From Cytophagaceae bacterium UBA6715 (GTDB taxonomy: Bacteria > Bacteroidota > Bacteroidia > Cytophagales > Spirosomataceae): a DNA stretch of 44,784 nucleotides. The stretch lies in contig DKIP01000042.1 in the NCBI GenBank assembly GCA_002454335.1, forward strand, positions 594 through 45,377, read 5' to 3'. Positions within the stretch are counted from its first letter, which is position 1. Each line of letters opens with the position of its first letter. The notes beneath the pieces are model-generated. The model was given only the letters and a program-made list of their open reading frames with translations. It was not told where the DNA came from and ran no database searches. The position numbers were made by a program, and so were the translations under genes. Below, in pieces: positions 25,283-33,816 of this stretch.

Positions 25283-26065
25283 CGTCACCTTCGCTTCGTT
25301 CCAAAGTACATCCATCTCTGCCAGCGTCATATCCTGCAAATTCTTGCCCATTTCGGCCGCACGACGCTCTAAATGCTGAAAACGATAAATAAATTTACGA
25401 TTTGTCCGCTCAACTGCCTGATCCGGATTGATATCTATAAAGCGTGCAAAATTCACCAAGCTGAAAATCAAATCTCCCAGCTCTCCTTCCGCCTCCTCTT
25501 TTTGAGCCATCGTTAATTCTTTGCCCACAAAGGTTTCCTTAAACTCGCCTAGTTCCTCTTCCACCTTCTCCCAAACTTGTTCCTTCTCCTCCCAATCAAA
25601 ACCCGCTCCCCGCGCCTTCTCCTGAATACGCATTGCCTTCACCAACGAGGGCAACGAACCTGGCACGCCAGATAAGACCGACTTATTCCCTTCCTTTAAT
25701 TTCAAGGATTCCCAGTTGGCCTTCACCTGCTCCTCCGTATCCGCCACCACATCCCCATAAATATGTGGATGTCGTGAAATCAACTTCTCACAAATGCCAT
25801 TCAACATCATTGTCGCATCAAAATCGCCCGTTTCCGACCCAATTTTACTATAAAAAACCAAATGCAACATGACATCGCCGACCTCCTTTCGAATTTCAGC
25901 CATGTCTTTGGACAATATCGCATCCGATAATTCATAGGTCTCCTCAATCGTCAAGTGACGCAAGGTATCCAGGGTTTGTTTTTTATCCCACGGGCATTTC
26001 TCCCGCAAATCATCCATGATGCACAATAATCGATCAAAAGCCTCCGCCGCTGCTGGGTATCTCAT
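25268..26065 (-). CDS. mazG: Nucleoside triphosphate pyrophosphohydrolase MazG
   Basis: 265-residue tandem-domain MazG that hydrolyses NTPs and dNTPs to monophosphates, a house-cleaning function. The first domain shows LREKCPWDKKQTLDTLR, EETYELSDAI and KEVGDVMLHLVF (the EExxE and ExxD metal sites); the second repeats it with VEEELGEFKE and AEGELGDLIFSLVNF. Length and domain arrangement match the E. coli type. It starts two bases after the GH16 gene stop, so is probably cotranscribed with it despite no functional link. Confidence 0.95.
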   Translation of the reverse strand: MRYPAAAEAFDRLLCIMDDLREKCPWDKKQTLDTLRHLTIEETYELSDAILSKDMAEIRKEVGDVMLHLVFYSKIGSETGDFDATMMLNGICEKLISRHPHIYGDVVADTEEQVKANWESLKLKEGNKSVLSGVPGSLPSLVKAMRIQEKARGAGFDWEEKEQVWEKVEEELGEFKETFVGKELTMAQKEEAEGELGDLIFSLVNFARFIDINPDQAVERTNRKFIYRFQHLERRAAEMGKNLQDMTLAEMDVLWNEAKVTLPGS

Positions 26066-26067
26066 AT

Positions 26068-26919
26068 TTATGGGTTTAATCCGTACACGCGGACATAATC
26101 AATCAAAAACTTATTCGGAAAAATCGTATCGTCTACCCCTTTTTGGCCTCCCCAGTTACCCCCGATTGCTAGGTTCAACAAGATATGTTGCTTCTTGTCA
26201 AAAGGCCATTCTTCCCATCCCCGTCCGGAATTCTCGAACGTAAAATATAATTTACCATCAATGTAGGATTTGATGTTTTGAGGCGTCCACTCCATCGTAT
26301 AGACATGGAACTCCTTATCAAAATCATCCATGCGGGTCGTAGCCGTTTTTTGCGTTCCAATCACGTGGTTGAATGCCTTGGTATGAACGGAAAAATGCAT
26401 CACACCCGGATCGTAACCTACATGCTCCAAAATATCAATCTCACCATTATCTGGCCAATAGGCCGAACCGTAATCGGACTGACTTGCCAGCATCCAAATA
26501 GCCGGCCAGTTTCCGCGACCCGCTGGAATTTTGGCACGAACTTCCACCTTCCCATACAAGAAGTCTTGCTTACCTTTCGTCACGATACGCGCAGAAGAAT
26601 ATTCCCGCGCACCCGTCGTTTCTTTACGCGCCTCAATCGTTAAAATACCATTTTCAATGTGCGCATTGTCTAAATCCGCATTCGTGTAGTATTGTAACTC
26701 ATTATTCCCCCAACCTGAACCGCCTACATCGTAAGACCAAAATTTTTCGTTGGGCAATCCAGGGGTTTCAAACTCATCCACCCAAATCGGATCTTTGGTA
26801 AAGGTATATACCTTAGGAACAACCGGCGTCGTAGGTTCTGTAGGCAAAAATGGCGCCGGAGCGTCCTTGGATGCACATCCTAAAAAAGCAATTCCCAATA
26901 GTGCAATATTCTTGATCAT
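26068..26919 (-). CDS. Glycoside hydrolase family 16 lipoprotein (beta-glucanase-like)
   Basis: 283 residues. Lipoprotein signal with Cys15 in AFLGC, a Pro/Thr-rich linker (residues 20-37), then a GH16 jelly-roll. The catalytic signature is complete: NGEIDILEHVG gives nucleophile Glu160, Asp162 and acid/base Glu165 (ExDxxE). Also WGNNELQYYT, RAKIPAGRGNWPAIWML and HVYTMEWTPQNIKSYIDG. GH16 of this type cuts beta-1,3 or mixed-linkage glucans (laminarin, lichenan); the exact specificity is not decided. Probably on the cell surface or in the periplasm. First gene of a pair with mazG. Confidence 0.93.
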   Translation of the reverse strand: MIKNIALLGIAFLGCASKDAPAPFLPTEPTTPVVPKVYTFTKDPIWVDEFETPGLPNEKFWSYDVGGSGWGNNELQYYTNADLDNAHIENGILTIEARKETTGAREYSSARIVTKGKQDFLYGKVEVRAKIPAGRGNWPAIWMLASQSDYGSAYWPDNGEIDILEHVGYDPGVMHFSVHTKAFNHVIGTQKTATTRMDDFDKEFHVYTMEWTPQNIKSYIDGKLYFTFENSGRGWEEWPFDKKQHILLNLAIGGNWGGQKGVDDTIFPNKFLIDYVRVYGLNP

Positions 26920-26938
26920 ATGTAGATATTTTTACACC

Positions 26939-26946
26939 CAAAAATA
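26939..26946 (-). promoter_or_regulatory. -7 element of the GH16-mazG operon
   Basis: Minus strand TATTTTTG, exact TAnnTTTG, 19 bases before the GH16 ATG. The leader ends AAAATATCTAC-ATATG, nearly the same as that of the cupin gene. Confidence 0.45.
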
Positions 26947-26992
26947 ACCTGATTCCTCCCACATTTCCTATTCTCCGAAAGCGAATATTATG

Positions 26993-27000
26993 TACTTTTG
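26993..27000 (+). promoter_or_regulatory. -7 element of uvrB
   Basis: TACTTTTG, exact TAnnTTTG, three bases before the uvrB ATG. The transcription start would fall on or beside the start codon. No -33 TTG at the usual spacing. Confidence 0.45.
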
Positions 27001-27003
27001 GAC

Positions 27004-29025
27004 ATGGAATTTAAAATCGCTTCATCCTACCAACCCACAGGGGATCAACCCAATGCCATTAAAGAGTTGGTGGATGGTCTTCACAATGAAGAGCGCGCAC
27101 AAACGCTGCTTGGAGTTACGGGATCCGGAAAAACCTTTACCATTGCAAATGTCATCAAAGAGGTCAATCGCCCTACCCTGATTTTATCCCATAACAAAAC
27201 CCTTGCAGCTCAATTATACGGCGAATTCAAATCCTTTTTCCCCGAAAACGCCGTCGAATATTTCATATCCTATTACGACTATTATCAACCCGAGGCCTTC
27301 ATTGCCTCCACAGGTACCTACATCGAAAAGGACCTCTCCATCAACCAGGAAATTGAGAAATTAAGGCTCGCTACCACAGCGTCCCTGATGTCCGGTCGGC
27401 GAGATATCATCGTCATCGCCTCCGTTTCTTGCATTTACGGCATGGGAAATCCCGACGAATACAAGAATTCGATCATGCGCATCGGTGTGGGAGAAACGAT
27501 TTCAAGGAATCAATTCCTTTTCCGACTCGTCGAGATTCTTTATTCGAGAACCGAAGGCGAATTCTTACGTGGGACTTTCCGCGTCAAAGGCGATACCGTG
27601 GACATCTTTTTGGCCTATGCTGATTTTGGGTATCGCATCATTTTCTTTGGAGATGAAATTGAAGAGATTCATCGCATCGACCCATGGACGGGCAAGAAAA
27701 TTTCCAAAGAAACGATGGTCGCGATCTTCCCCGCGAATTTATTTGTGACAGGTCGCGAGACCCTGAACAATGCCATCTCGGATATTCAAGCGGATTTAGT
27801 GAATCAAATCTCGTATTTTGGGAAAGATGGCCGACTGCAAGAAGCAGAACGCATCAAACAACGAACGGAATTCGATTTAGAAATGATGCGCGAATTAGGC
27901 TACTGCTCAGGCATCGAAAACTACTCACGGTATTTTGACCAGCGGAAACCAGGCCAGCGCCCATTCTGCTTACTTGACTTTTTCCCAGATGATTTCTTGA
28001 TGGTCGTGGACGAAAGCCACGTAACCATGCCGCAGATTCGGGCCATGTACGGCGGCGACCGATCTCGAAAAGAATCGCTCGTCGAATACGGATTCCGTCT
28101 GCCTTCGGCCATGGACAACCGGCCGCTAACTTTTCAGGAATTTGAAGACCTTGTAGGCCAAACGATTTACGTGTCAGCGACACCTTCAGATTATGAATTA
28201 AAACAATCCGAAGGTGTGGTGGTCGAGCAAATCATTCGACCGACTGGCCTTTTGGATCCGTTAATTGATGTTCGCCCGACGAAAAATCAAATCGACGATT
28301 TACTTGACGAAGTCTACGACCGCATCAAGAAAAAAGAGCGTGTACTCATCACGACCTTGACTAAACGTATGGCCGAGGAAATGTCTAAATACCTCGATCG
28401 CGTGGGCGTTAAATGCCGCTACATTCACTCCGAGATTAAAACCTTGGAAAGGGTTGAGATTTTGCGGGAATTACGCTTGGGTGTAATTGATGTCTTGGTG
28501 GGTGTTAACTTATTACGCGAAGGATTGGATTTGCCGGAGGTTTCATTGGTGGCCATTATGGATGCCGACAAAGAAGGTTTCCTGCGTGATATCCGTTCCT
28601 TGATTCAGACGATTGGTCGGGCAGCGCGGAACGAAAATGGCCGGGTAATTATGTACGGCGATAAAATAACGGGGTCCATGCAACAAGCGATTTCGGAAAC
28701 AAACCGTCGGCGGGAAAAGCAAATGGCCTATAACACGGAACATGGCATCACCCCGAAAACCATTTGGCGCAGTCATGATGAGATTATGGAGCAAACGTCG
28801 ATTGCTGACCGCATGGCGAAGCCAATGAAGTCCTATGGTATTACGCCAAAAGAATCCTTGCAGGCTGCAGATCCTCTTTTGGCCTACATGAGCAAACCGG
28901 AACTCAAGAAGCAAAAAGAGGCGGTTCAAAAAGAAATGGAACGCGCAGCACGCGATTTGGATTTCCCATTAGCGGCCAAATTCCGAGACGAGCTTTTGGC
29001 CATCGACAAATTATTGGTCGAATAA
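27004..29025 (+). CDS. uvrB: Excinuclease ABC subunit B
   Basis: 673 residues, the DNA-damage verification helicase of nucleotide excision repair. Walker A GVTGSGKT at residues 37-44; the beta-hairpin region YYDYYQPEAF; helicase motif DESHVTMPQ; SATPSDYEL; motif V/VI VGVNLLREGLDLPEVSLVAI and QTIGRAARN; C-terminal UVR motif (KEMERAARDLDFPLAAKFRDE) that contacts UvrC and UvrA. The ATG at 27004 (MEFKIAS) is preferred over an in-frame TTG two codons upstream, which lies inside the -7 element. Monocistronic. Confidence 0.97.
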   Translation: MEFKIASSYQPTGDQPNAIKELVDGLHNEERAQTLLGVTGSGKTFTIANVIKEVNRPTLILSHNKTLAAQLYGEFKSFFPENAVEYFISYYDYYQPEAFIASTGTYIEKDLSINQEIEKLRLATTASLMSGRRDIIVIASVSCIYGMGNPDEYKNSIMRIGVGETISRNQFLFRLVEILYSRTEGEFLRGTFRVKGDTVDIFLAYADFGYRIIFFGDEIEEIHRIDPWTGKKISKETMVAIFPANLFVTGRETLNNAISDIQADLVNQISYFGKDGRLQEAERIKQRTEFDLEMMRELGYCSGIENYSRYFDQRKPGQRPFCLLDFFPDDFLMVVDESHVTMPQIRAMYGGDRSRKESLVEYGFRLPSAMDNRPLTFQEFEDLVGQTIYVSATPSDYELKQSEGVVVEQIIRPTGLLDPLIDVRPTKNQIDDLLDEVYDRIKKKERVLITTLTKRMAEEMSKYLDRVGVKCRYIHSEIKTLERVEILRELRLGVIDVLVGVNLLREGLDLPEVSLVAIMDADKEGFLRDIRSLIQTIGRAARNENGRVIMYGDKITGSMQQAISETNRRREKQMAYNTEHGITPKTIWRSHDEIMEQTSIADRMAKPMKSYGITPKESLQAADPLLAYMSKPELKKQKEAVQKEMERAARDLDFPLAAKFRDELLAIDKLLVE

Positions 29026-29053
29026 AAAAAGGCGCGGAATACATCCCGCGCCT
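29024..29053 (-). terminator. Terminator between uvrB and pdhA
   Basis: Stem AGGCGCGG (29030-29037) / CCGCGCCT (29046-29053), 8-base loop, with a seven-base A run on the left that becomes a T run on the minus strand, terminating pdhA; the uvrB stop lies just before it. Confidence 0.8.
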
Positions 29054-29074
29054 CTCATATAATTGTCAATCGAA

Positions 29075-30085
29075 TTACTCCGCGATGAACGGATAATCTT
29101 CTTGTACATATACATCTTTGTATGCCTCATCCGCGGTAGGGAAAGGAGAAGCTTCCGCAAAATCAACCGACTCTTGAACCTGAACTTTGATCTTCGCATC
29201 GATCGCATCTAAATCTGCTTGTGTCGCGATACCAAAATCCAAAATGCGTTGCTTTACTTGTTCGATCGGGTCACGCTCCTTGTAAGCTTCAACCTCTTCT
29301 TTTGAACGGTATTTTTGTGGATCAGACATGGAGTGTCCGCGGTAACGGTAGGTTCTGAATTCCAAAAACGTAGGACCTTCACCCGCACGTGCACGTGCCG
29401 CAGCACGAGAAACTGCTTCGTGTACAGCTTCTACATCCATCGCGTCAACCGCTTCAGATGGCATATCGTAAGCCTCGCCCAATTGGTACAATTCTGTCAC
29501 GTTCGATGTACGAGCCACCGAAGTACCCATCGCATAACCATTGTTTTCTACGACAAAAATCGCAGGCAATTTCCAAGTCATCGCCATGTTGAACGCTTCA
29601 TGCAAAGCTCCTTGGCGAGATGCACCATCACCAAAATACGTGATCGAAACATTACCTGTTTTCTTATATTTTTCAGCAAAAGCCAATCCCGCACCTAAAG
29701 GGATTTGCGCCCCAACGATACCGTGTCCACCTACGAAACCTACCTCTTTATCGAAGATGTGCATCGAACCGCCTTTTCCTTTGGAAGCACCGGTAATTTT
29801 ACCATATAATTCCGCCATGATAGCGTTTGGTGAAGTACCTAAAGCTAGGGGGATACCGTGGTCACGGTACGCTGTAATGTATTTATCGCCTTCACGTAAG
29901 GCAGATTTAGAACCCGAAGAACAAGCCTCCTGGCCAATGTATAAGTGACAAAAACCTTTGATTTTTTGCATCCCGTATAATTGACCGCATTTCTCTTCGA
30001 ATTTGCGTTGCAATTGCATAGACTCATACCAATACATGTAGGTCTCTTTGGAATACTTAGGTGCTTGTGTTTCTTTCTTTGCCAT
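29075..30085 (-). CDS. pdhA: Pyruvate dehydrogenase E1 component, alpha subunit
   Basis: 336 residues, the thiamin-diphosphate subunit that decarboxylates pyruvate in the PDH complex (E1 as alpha2beta2). Visible: GFCHLYIGQEA, ITAYRDHGIPLALG, KGGSMHIF, and the ThDP motif YFGDGASRQG continuing to VVENN (GDG at about residues 152-154). The phosphorylation-loop-like YRYRGHSMSDPQKYR is also present. Start placed at MAKKETQAPKYS; the longer open frame has an unlikely hydrophobic extension. The beta subunit and E2 genes are not adjacent here, so the complex is split in this genome. Confidence 0.95.
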   Translation of the reverse strand: MAKKETQAPKYSKETYMYWYESMQLQRKFEEKCGQLYGMQKIKGFCHLYIGQEACSSGSKSALREGDKYITAYRDHGIPLALGTSPNAIMAELYGKITGASKGKGGSMHIFDKEVGFVGGHGIVGAQIPLGAGLAFAEKYKKTGNVSITYFGDGASRQGALHEAFNMAMTWKLPAIFVVENNGYAMGTSVARTSNVTELYQLGEAYDMPSEAVDAMDVEAVHEAVSRAAARARAGEGPTFLEFRTYRYRGHSMSDPQKYRSKEEVEAYKERDPIEQVKQRILDFGIATQADLDAIDAKIKVQVQESVDFAEASPFPTADEAYKDVYVQEDYPFIAE

Positions 30086-30226
30086 CTGTCGGTCGGAAAT
30101 TTTTTTGTTGCCTAGGGAAAATGCCCCAGTCAAAATCAAGGCGAAATTAAAACAAAACACGCAAGCAGCCAAAAAATCGCGTATTATTCTTTATTTTTAC
30201 AGCATTGTGCCCATTCCCTCGTCTCT

Positions 30227-31327
30227 ATGTACCTAAAATCTTTACAGGTCAAACAGTTTAAATCCTACGAGGAGGCGCAATTTGAATTTATTCCAAACAT
30301 CAATTGCATCGTGGGCGAGAACGGAATCGGTAAAACGAATCTCCTGGATGCGATCCATTTTCTTTCCCTGACCAAAAGTGCCCGAGGTGTCGCGGACCCC
30401 TTGTGTATCCGACACGGCGATTCCTTTTTCATGGTTCAGGGGAGTTTTATCTTTCAAAAGGATGAGCACGTTCCCGAAACGGAAACGCAAATCACTTGTG
30501 CCGTGCAAAAGGGCCAGAAAAAAGCCTTGTTGCGAGACCAAAAACCCTATACACGCTTGGCAGATCACATCGGAAACTTCCCCATCGTATTGATGGATCC
30601 CCACGATACGGACTTGGTGCGTGACAGCAGCGATACGCGTAGACGCTTCTTCGATGGCGTGATGGCGCAATTAGACCGCGGTTTTCTAGAGAACTTGATG
30701 CGCTATAATCGCATTGTCCAGCAGCGCAACAGCCTCTTGAAAATGTTTGCCGAAACGGGAACACATGACGCTTTGATGCTCGCCAGTTACCATGAACCGC
30801 TGGTTATGTTAGGCGAATCCATCAATGCTGCCCGGATCGAATTTTTAAAAGACTTTTTACCTCGTTTTCAAGCGCATTATTCAGCTTTATCAGATGATCG
30901 AGAGCAGGTCATGATTCATTTGGAATCAACCTTTGTGGCGGGTCAATTAGACGAGGCCTTGAAACAGGCGGAGCGGCAGGATTTTGCGGCCCAACGAACG
31001 ACGATCGGTATTCATCGGGATGATTTTGATTTTGAGATTAATGGATATCCCTTGAAAAAATACGGCTCTCAGGGCCAAACCAAAAGCTTTGTTGTGGCAT
31101 TAAAACTGGCACAGTTTGATGCGCTAACCGCAGTCAAACCACGGAAGCCGCTGCTGCTGTTAGACGATATTTTTGATAAATTAGATGACCGACGAATTCA
31201 ACGTTTAATTGAAATGATGGCAGAAGATCATTTTGGTCAGGTGTTTATCACAGATGCCCGCCCAGAACGTACCAAGAATTTACTGAAGGATCTTAGTACA
31301 AAGATTCAATACCTTGCGCTATCGTAA
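30227..31327 (+). CDS. recF: DNA replication and repair protein RecF
   Basis: 366 residues, SMC-like ATPase that loads RecA at single-stranded gaps. Walker A GENGIGKTN at residues 30-38, the FKSY start typical of RecF, the ABC-type signature KYGSQGQTKSF, and Walker B LLLLDDIFDKLDDRR, followed by QVFITDAR. Normal length. It is not next to dnaA, dnaN or gyrB, unlike in many bacteria. The last 35 bases overlap the 3' end of the convergent glycosyltransferase gene. Divergent from pdhA across about 140 bases. Confidence 0.94.
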   Translation: MYLKSLQVKQFKSYEEAQFEFIPNINCIVGENGIGKTNLLDAIHFLSLTKSARGVADPLCIRHGDSFFMVQGSFIFQKDEHVPETETQITCAVQKGQKKALLRDQKPYTRLADHIGNFPIVLMDPHDTDLVRDSSDTRRRFFDGVMAQLDRGFLENLMRYNRIVQQRNSLLKMFAETGTHDALMLASYHEPLVMLGESINAARIEFLKDFLPRFQAHYSALSDDREQVMIHLESTFVAGQLDEALKQAERQDFAAQRTTIGIHRDDFDFEINGYPLKKYGSQGQTKSFVVALKLAQFDALTAVKPRKPLLLLDDIFDKLDDRRIQRLIEMMAEDHFGQVFITDARPERTKNLLKDLSTKIQYLALS

Positions 31328-32441
31328 GTGTAAACGCCTCCACAGAATTTTGTCGAACAAGTTCAGCCTGCTTAATAGCATTCGTATGCAACGCACCTTG
31401 TAAGGCCTGGGCAAAGTCAACCGCGTTAAAAGGTTCAAGGCTTTTGCCTAATTCATAGGCTTCAATCGTGGCACCAATCGTTCCATGACAAGTTCCAATA
31501 ACGGGCTTGCCAACTAAAGCGGCACGAATCAACACTGAACTCATACCTAAGTGGCCTTGATAAGTAACTAAGACAACATCAGCCACCTCGAAACACAACT
31601 CGACGGTCGGGTAATGCAAATAATCATACAACTTCACCACATGCAAGTCGGGCAACTTTTCCAGTAATTGATCTATTTTCGCCGCATAATTCGACTCAAT
31701 AGGCCCCGCTAACAACAAACACATGGCACGCAAATCTGAACCAGAAAGCTGTTTGCAAGCAGTCAAAAACGCTTCAATTCCTTTACGCTGATCCAACTGA
31801 CCAAAATTCAAATAGACTTTTTTATCGGATGGAATACCATGCCTTAACCGAAAATCTGCAATTTGTGTGGCACTTACAGGCAACTGAATAACGGGGTCAG
31901 CTAAAGCTAAGGCGCGGTTACCATTCGCTAAGGTATTTATCAAGGGCACAGCCGCATGTACCAAGGAAAAAACCGTTGAAATTTGACCTGATGCCAACAT
32001 CGACTGCCAGATTTTATGCTTGATAAAATCGAAAGCCCCTTGAATTTGATGGGGGGGGCGAAAGCTAATTCCAGCTACGGGAATTTCCGCCTTCTTACCT
32101 AAAATGGCTCCCAATGGAAAATAATCCATGTACATCAACATAGCCTGAGACGCATCCGTTTCTTTGGCTATCGACAGCATCAAGTTCCATTCCCGCAGCG
32201 AGCGCAAAAATATATTACCCTTAACGATAAGCTGTTCTTGAATCGGATAAAATTGAATGTTTCCGCCCCAAACTAATTGCTCGGCCGCTTGCCGTTTGGC
32301 AAATGTTGCTTGAAATGACGCTCCCGTGGCAACGATAACATCTACCTCTGGCCGACTGCTGTAATAGCCAATCAGGTGAATGAGGTATTCGGGATGGTGC
32401 CCATCCAGAATCGTGTCAAAAAGAAGCAAACGCTGTTTCAC
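31293..32441 (-). CDS. Glycosyltransferase, GT4-like (GT-B fold)
   Basis: 382 residues. The C-terminal domain is GT-B-like: KKVYLNFGQLDQRKGIEAF, the sugar-nucleotide region DVVLVTYQGHLGMSSVLIRAA, GKPVIGTCHGTIGATIEAYELG. The N-terminus (KQRLLLFDTILDGHHPEY) fits an acceptor-binding Rossmann half. I chose GTG 32441; the frame is open to 32513, but that stretch contains the terminator of the upstream gene, and a -7 element sits four bases before the GTG. Unlinked to the glycan operon further right. Donor and acceptor unknown. Confidence 0.75.
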   Translation of the reverse strand: MKQRLLLFDTILDGHHPEYLIHLIGYYSSRPEVDVIVATGASFQATFAKRQAAEQLVWGGNIQFYPIQEQLIVKGNIFLRSLREWNLMLSIAKETDASQAMLMYMDYFPLGAILGKKAEIPVAGISFRPPHQIQGAFDFIKHKIWQSMLASGQISTVFSLVHAAVPLINTLANGNRALALADPVIQLPVSATQIADFRLRHGIPSDKKVYLNFGQLDQRKGIEAFLTACKQLSGSDLRAMCLLLAGPIESNYAAKIDQLLEKLPDLHVVKLYDYLHYPTVELCFEVADVVLVTYQGHLGMSSVLIRAALVGKPVIGTCHGTIGATIEAYELGKSLEPFNAVDFAQALQGALHTNAIKQAELVRQNSVEAFTLTIAQGIESLY

Positions 32442-32445
32442 AAAA

Positions 32446-32453
32446 CAAAAATA
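32446..32453 (-). promoter_or_regulatory. -7 element of the glycosyltransferase gene
   Basis: Minus strand TATTTTTG just upstream of the GTG start at 32441, with four or so bases between; TTG about 23 bases further upstream lies in the terminator stem. Suggests a near-leaderless mRNA. Confidence 0.4.
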
Positions 32454-32470
32454 GGCTAAATAAATGAAAA

Positions 32471-32494
32471 GGTCGGCAAATTGCTTTGCCGACC
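32471..32494 (-). terminator. Terminator of the amidohydrolase operon
   Basis: Perfect 10-bp stem GGTCGGCAAA (32471-32480) / TTTGCCGACC (32485-32494), four-base loop, followed on the minus strand by TTTT. Ends the two-gene amidohydrolase transcript. Confidence 0.85.
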
Positions 32495-32516
32495 CTCCCA
32501 AGAATAAACACAAAGC

Positions 32517-33812
32517 TTACAAGTTATACTTGTACTTGTAACGATTGTATAATTGTGTATGCTTGTTGTTCAAATCCACGGCACGGCCTTGGATGAATGC
32601 ATGCGTGACAACACTCGATTTCATGTCTAACAAATCGCCTTGGCAAATAACGATATTTGCATCTTTCCCATTTTCCAAACTTCCCGTGCGATCAGCGATG
32701 CCTAGGATTTTGGCTGGGTTAAGGGTAATTGCCGACAAAGCTTCTTCACGCGTTAAGCCATAAGCTGCCATCGTTCCGGCCAAGAAAGGCAAGTTACGAA
32801 TCTGTGTATAGCCATCGCCTGAGTCTTGGCAGATGGTAAACAATACACCCGCTTTTTGCAACTGAGCACCTGTTTTGTAGGGCTGGTCAACTGCATCATC
32901 TTCTGCAGCTGGTAAGGCATGTGGCTCATGTAGGATAACCGCTACCTGATTAGCCGCTAAAATATCAGCAATCATCCAGCTATCCGTACCACCTGCAATC
33001 ACTAATTTGAAGTTAAACTCCTTAGCAAAATCAATCGCCGTAAGCATTTCTTTCACCAAATCACAATGCACATACAGTGATTTTGAACGATCAAAAAGAC
33101 CCTTTGTTGCTTCAAATTTCAAGTTAACAGCCGCATGTGATTTCTCATTCAAATACGCCTTTGCCTCACGGAAAAATACGCGAGCCGTTTCGATGCGCTC
33201 CAATCCCGCTTTCACGGCATCCGAATCGCCACCGCGACGACCGCCTCCGCCATTTGGACGATTGATCAATGCAGGGAAAGTCATATGCACGCCATTATCC
33301 AAGGCATACGCCGCATCTTCCCAGTTCCAAGCATCCAATTGAACGACCGTCGAAGAACCTGAAATTAGGCCTCCTTGAGGTACGATTTGAGCTAACAAAA
33401 CGCCATTCGTACGCAAGGTGTTAATCACTTTACTGTCCGTATTGTATGCCACGATGGAACGAATGTTCGGATTCATTTCGCCTAATTCGTCGAAATCAAC
33501 AGTCGATTTCGTAGAGCTTACTTCCACCAAACCCAAATTGGTATTCGGTGCAATAACACCTGGATAGATGTGTTTTCCGGTGGCGTCGATGTGCTCCACC
33601 TCAGCAGATATTGCCGGAGCTGTAGACAAAATCGTCAACTTCCCTTTATCGATGGAAACGGTTCCATTCGAAATAACTTGGCCATTGCCGATGTGCAAGG
33701 TTGCCCCGGTAATTACGATTTTTTTCGCCTGTGCCGGAGAAGGATGCATGGTTTCTTGAGCCATCAATGATAGGCCCAAAAAGCAAAATATAGGTATTAA
33801 TAGCTTTTTCAT
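32517..33812 (-). CDS. Exported amidohydrolase-like protein lacking the metal-binding HxH
   Basis: 431 residues with signal peptide (MKKLLIPIFCFLGLSLMAQ). The fold is that of imidazolonepropionase/dihydroorotase-type amidohydrolases: an N-terminal beta sandwich (ITGATLHIGNGQVISNG), the boundary strand KHIYPGVIAPNTNLGL, and C-terminal ALSAITLNPAKILGIADRTG plus LENGKDANIVI. Where catalytic relatives carry HxH after the PG motif it reads APNTN, and the later His/Asp ligands are also not evident, so it is probably not a hydrolase by itself. ATG 33812 is five bases after the stop of the upstream 1004-residue paralogue, with which it likely forms a complex. Confidence 0.82.
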   Translation of the reverse strand: MKKLLIPIFCFLGLSLMAQETMHPSPAQAKKIVITGATLHIGNGQVISNGTVSIDKGKLTILSTAPAISAEVEHIDATGKHIYPGVIAPNTNLGLVEVSSTKSTVDFDELGEMNPNIRSIVAYNTDSKVINTLRTNGVLLAQIVPQGGLISGSSTVVQLDAWNWEDAAYALDNGVHMTFPALINRPNGGGGRRGGDSDAVKAGLERIETARVFFREAKAYLNEKSHAAVNLKFEATKGLFDRSKSLYVHCDLVKEMLTAIDFAKEFNFKLVIAGGTDSWMIADILAANQVAVILHEPHALPAAEDDAVDQPYKTGAQLQKAGVLFTICQDSGDGYTQIRNLPFLAGTMAAYGLTREEALSAITLNPAKILGIADRTGSLENGKDANIVICQGDLLDMKSSVVTHAFIQGRAVDLNNKHTQLYNRYKYKYNL

Positions 33813-33816
33813 GTTC

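Noticed and set aside
29315..29948. Overlapping plus-strand open frames (127 and 135 codons) opposite pdhA
   Set aside because: Antisense to the conserved thiamin-binding core of pdhA; composition typical of a reverse-strand shadow.
30086..30172. 29-residue hydrophobic N-terminal extension of pdhA
   Set aside because: A cytoplasmic E1 alpha subunit should not begin with a signal-like segment; MAKKETQ fits the family start.
32442..32513. 24-residue N-terminal extension of the glycosyltransferase
   Set aside because: The stretch contains the perfect terminator hairpin of the upstream operon and the -7 element; GTG 32441 is a better start.
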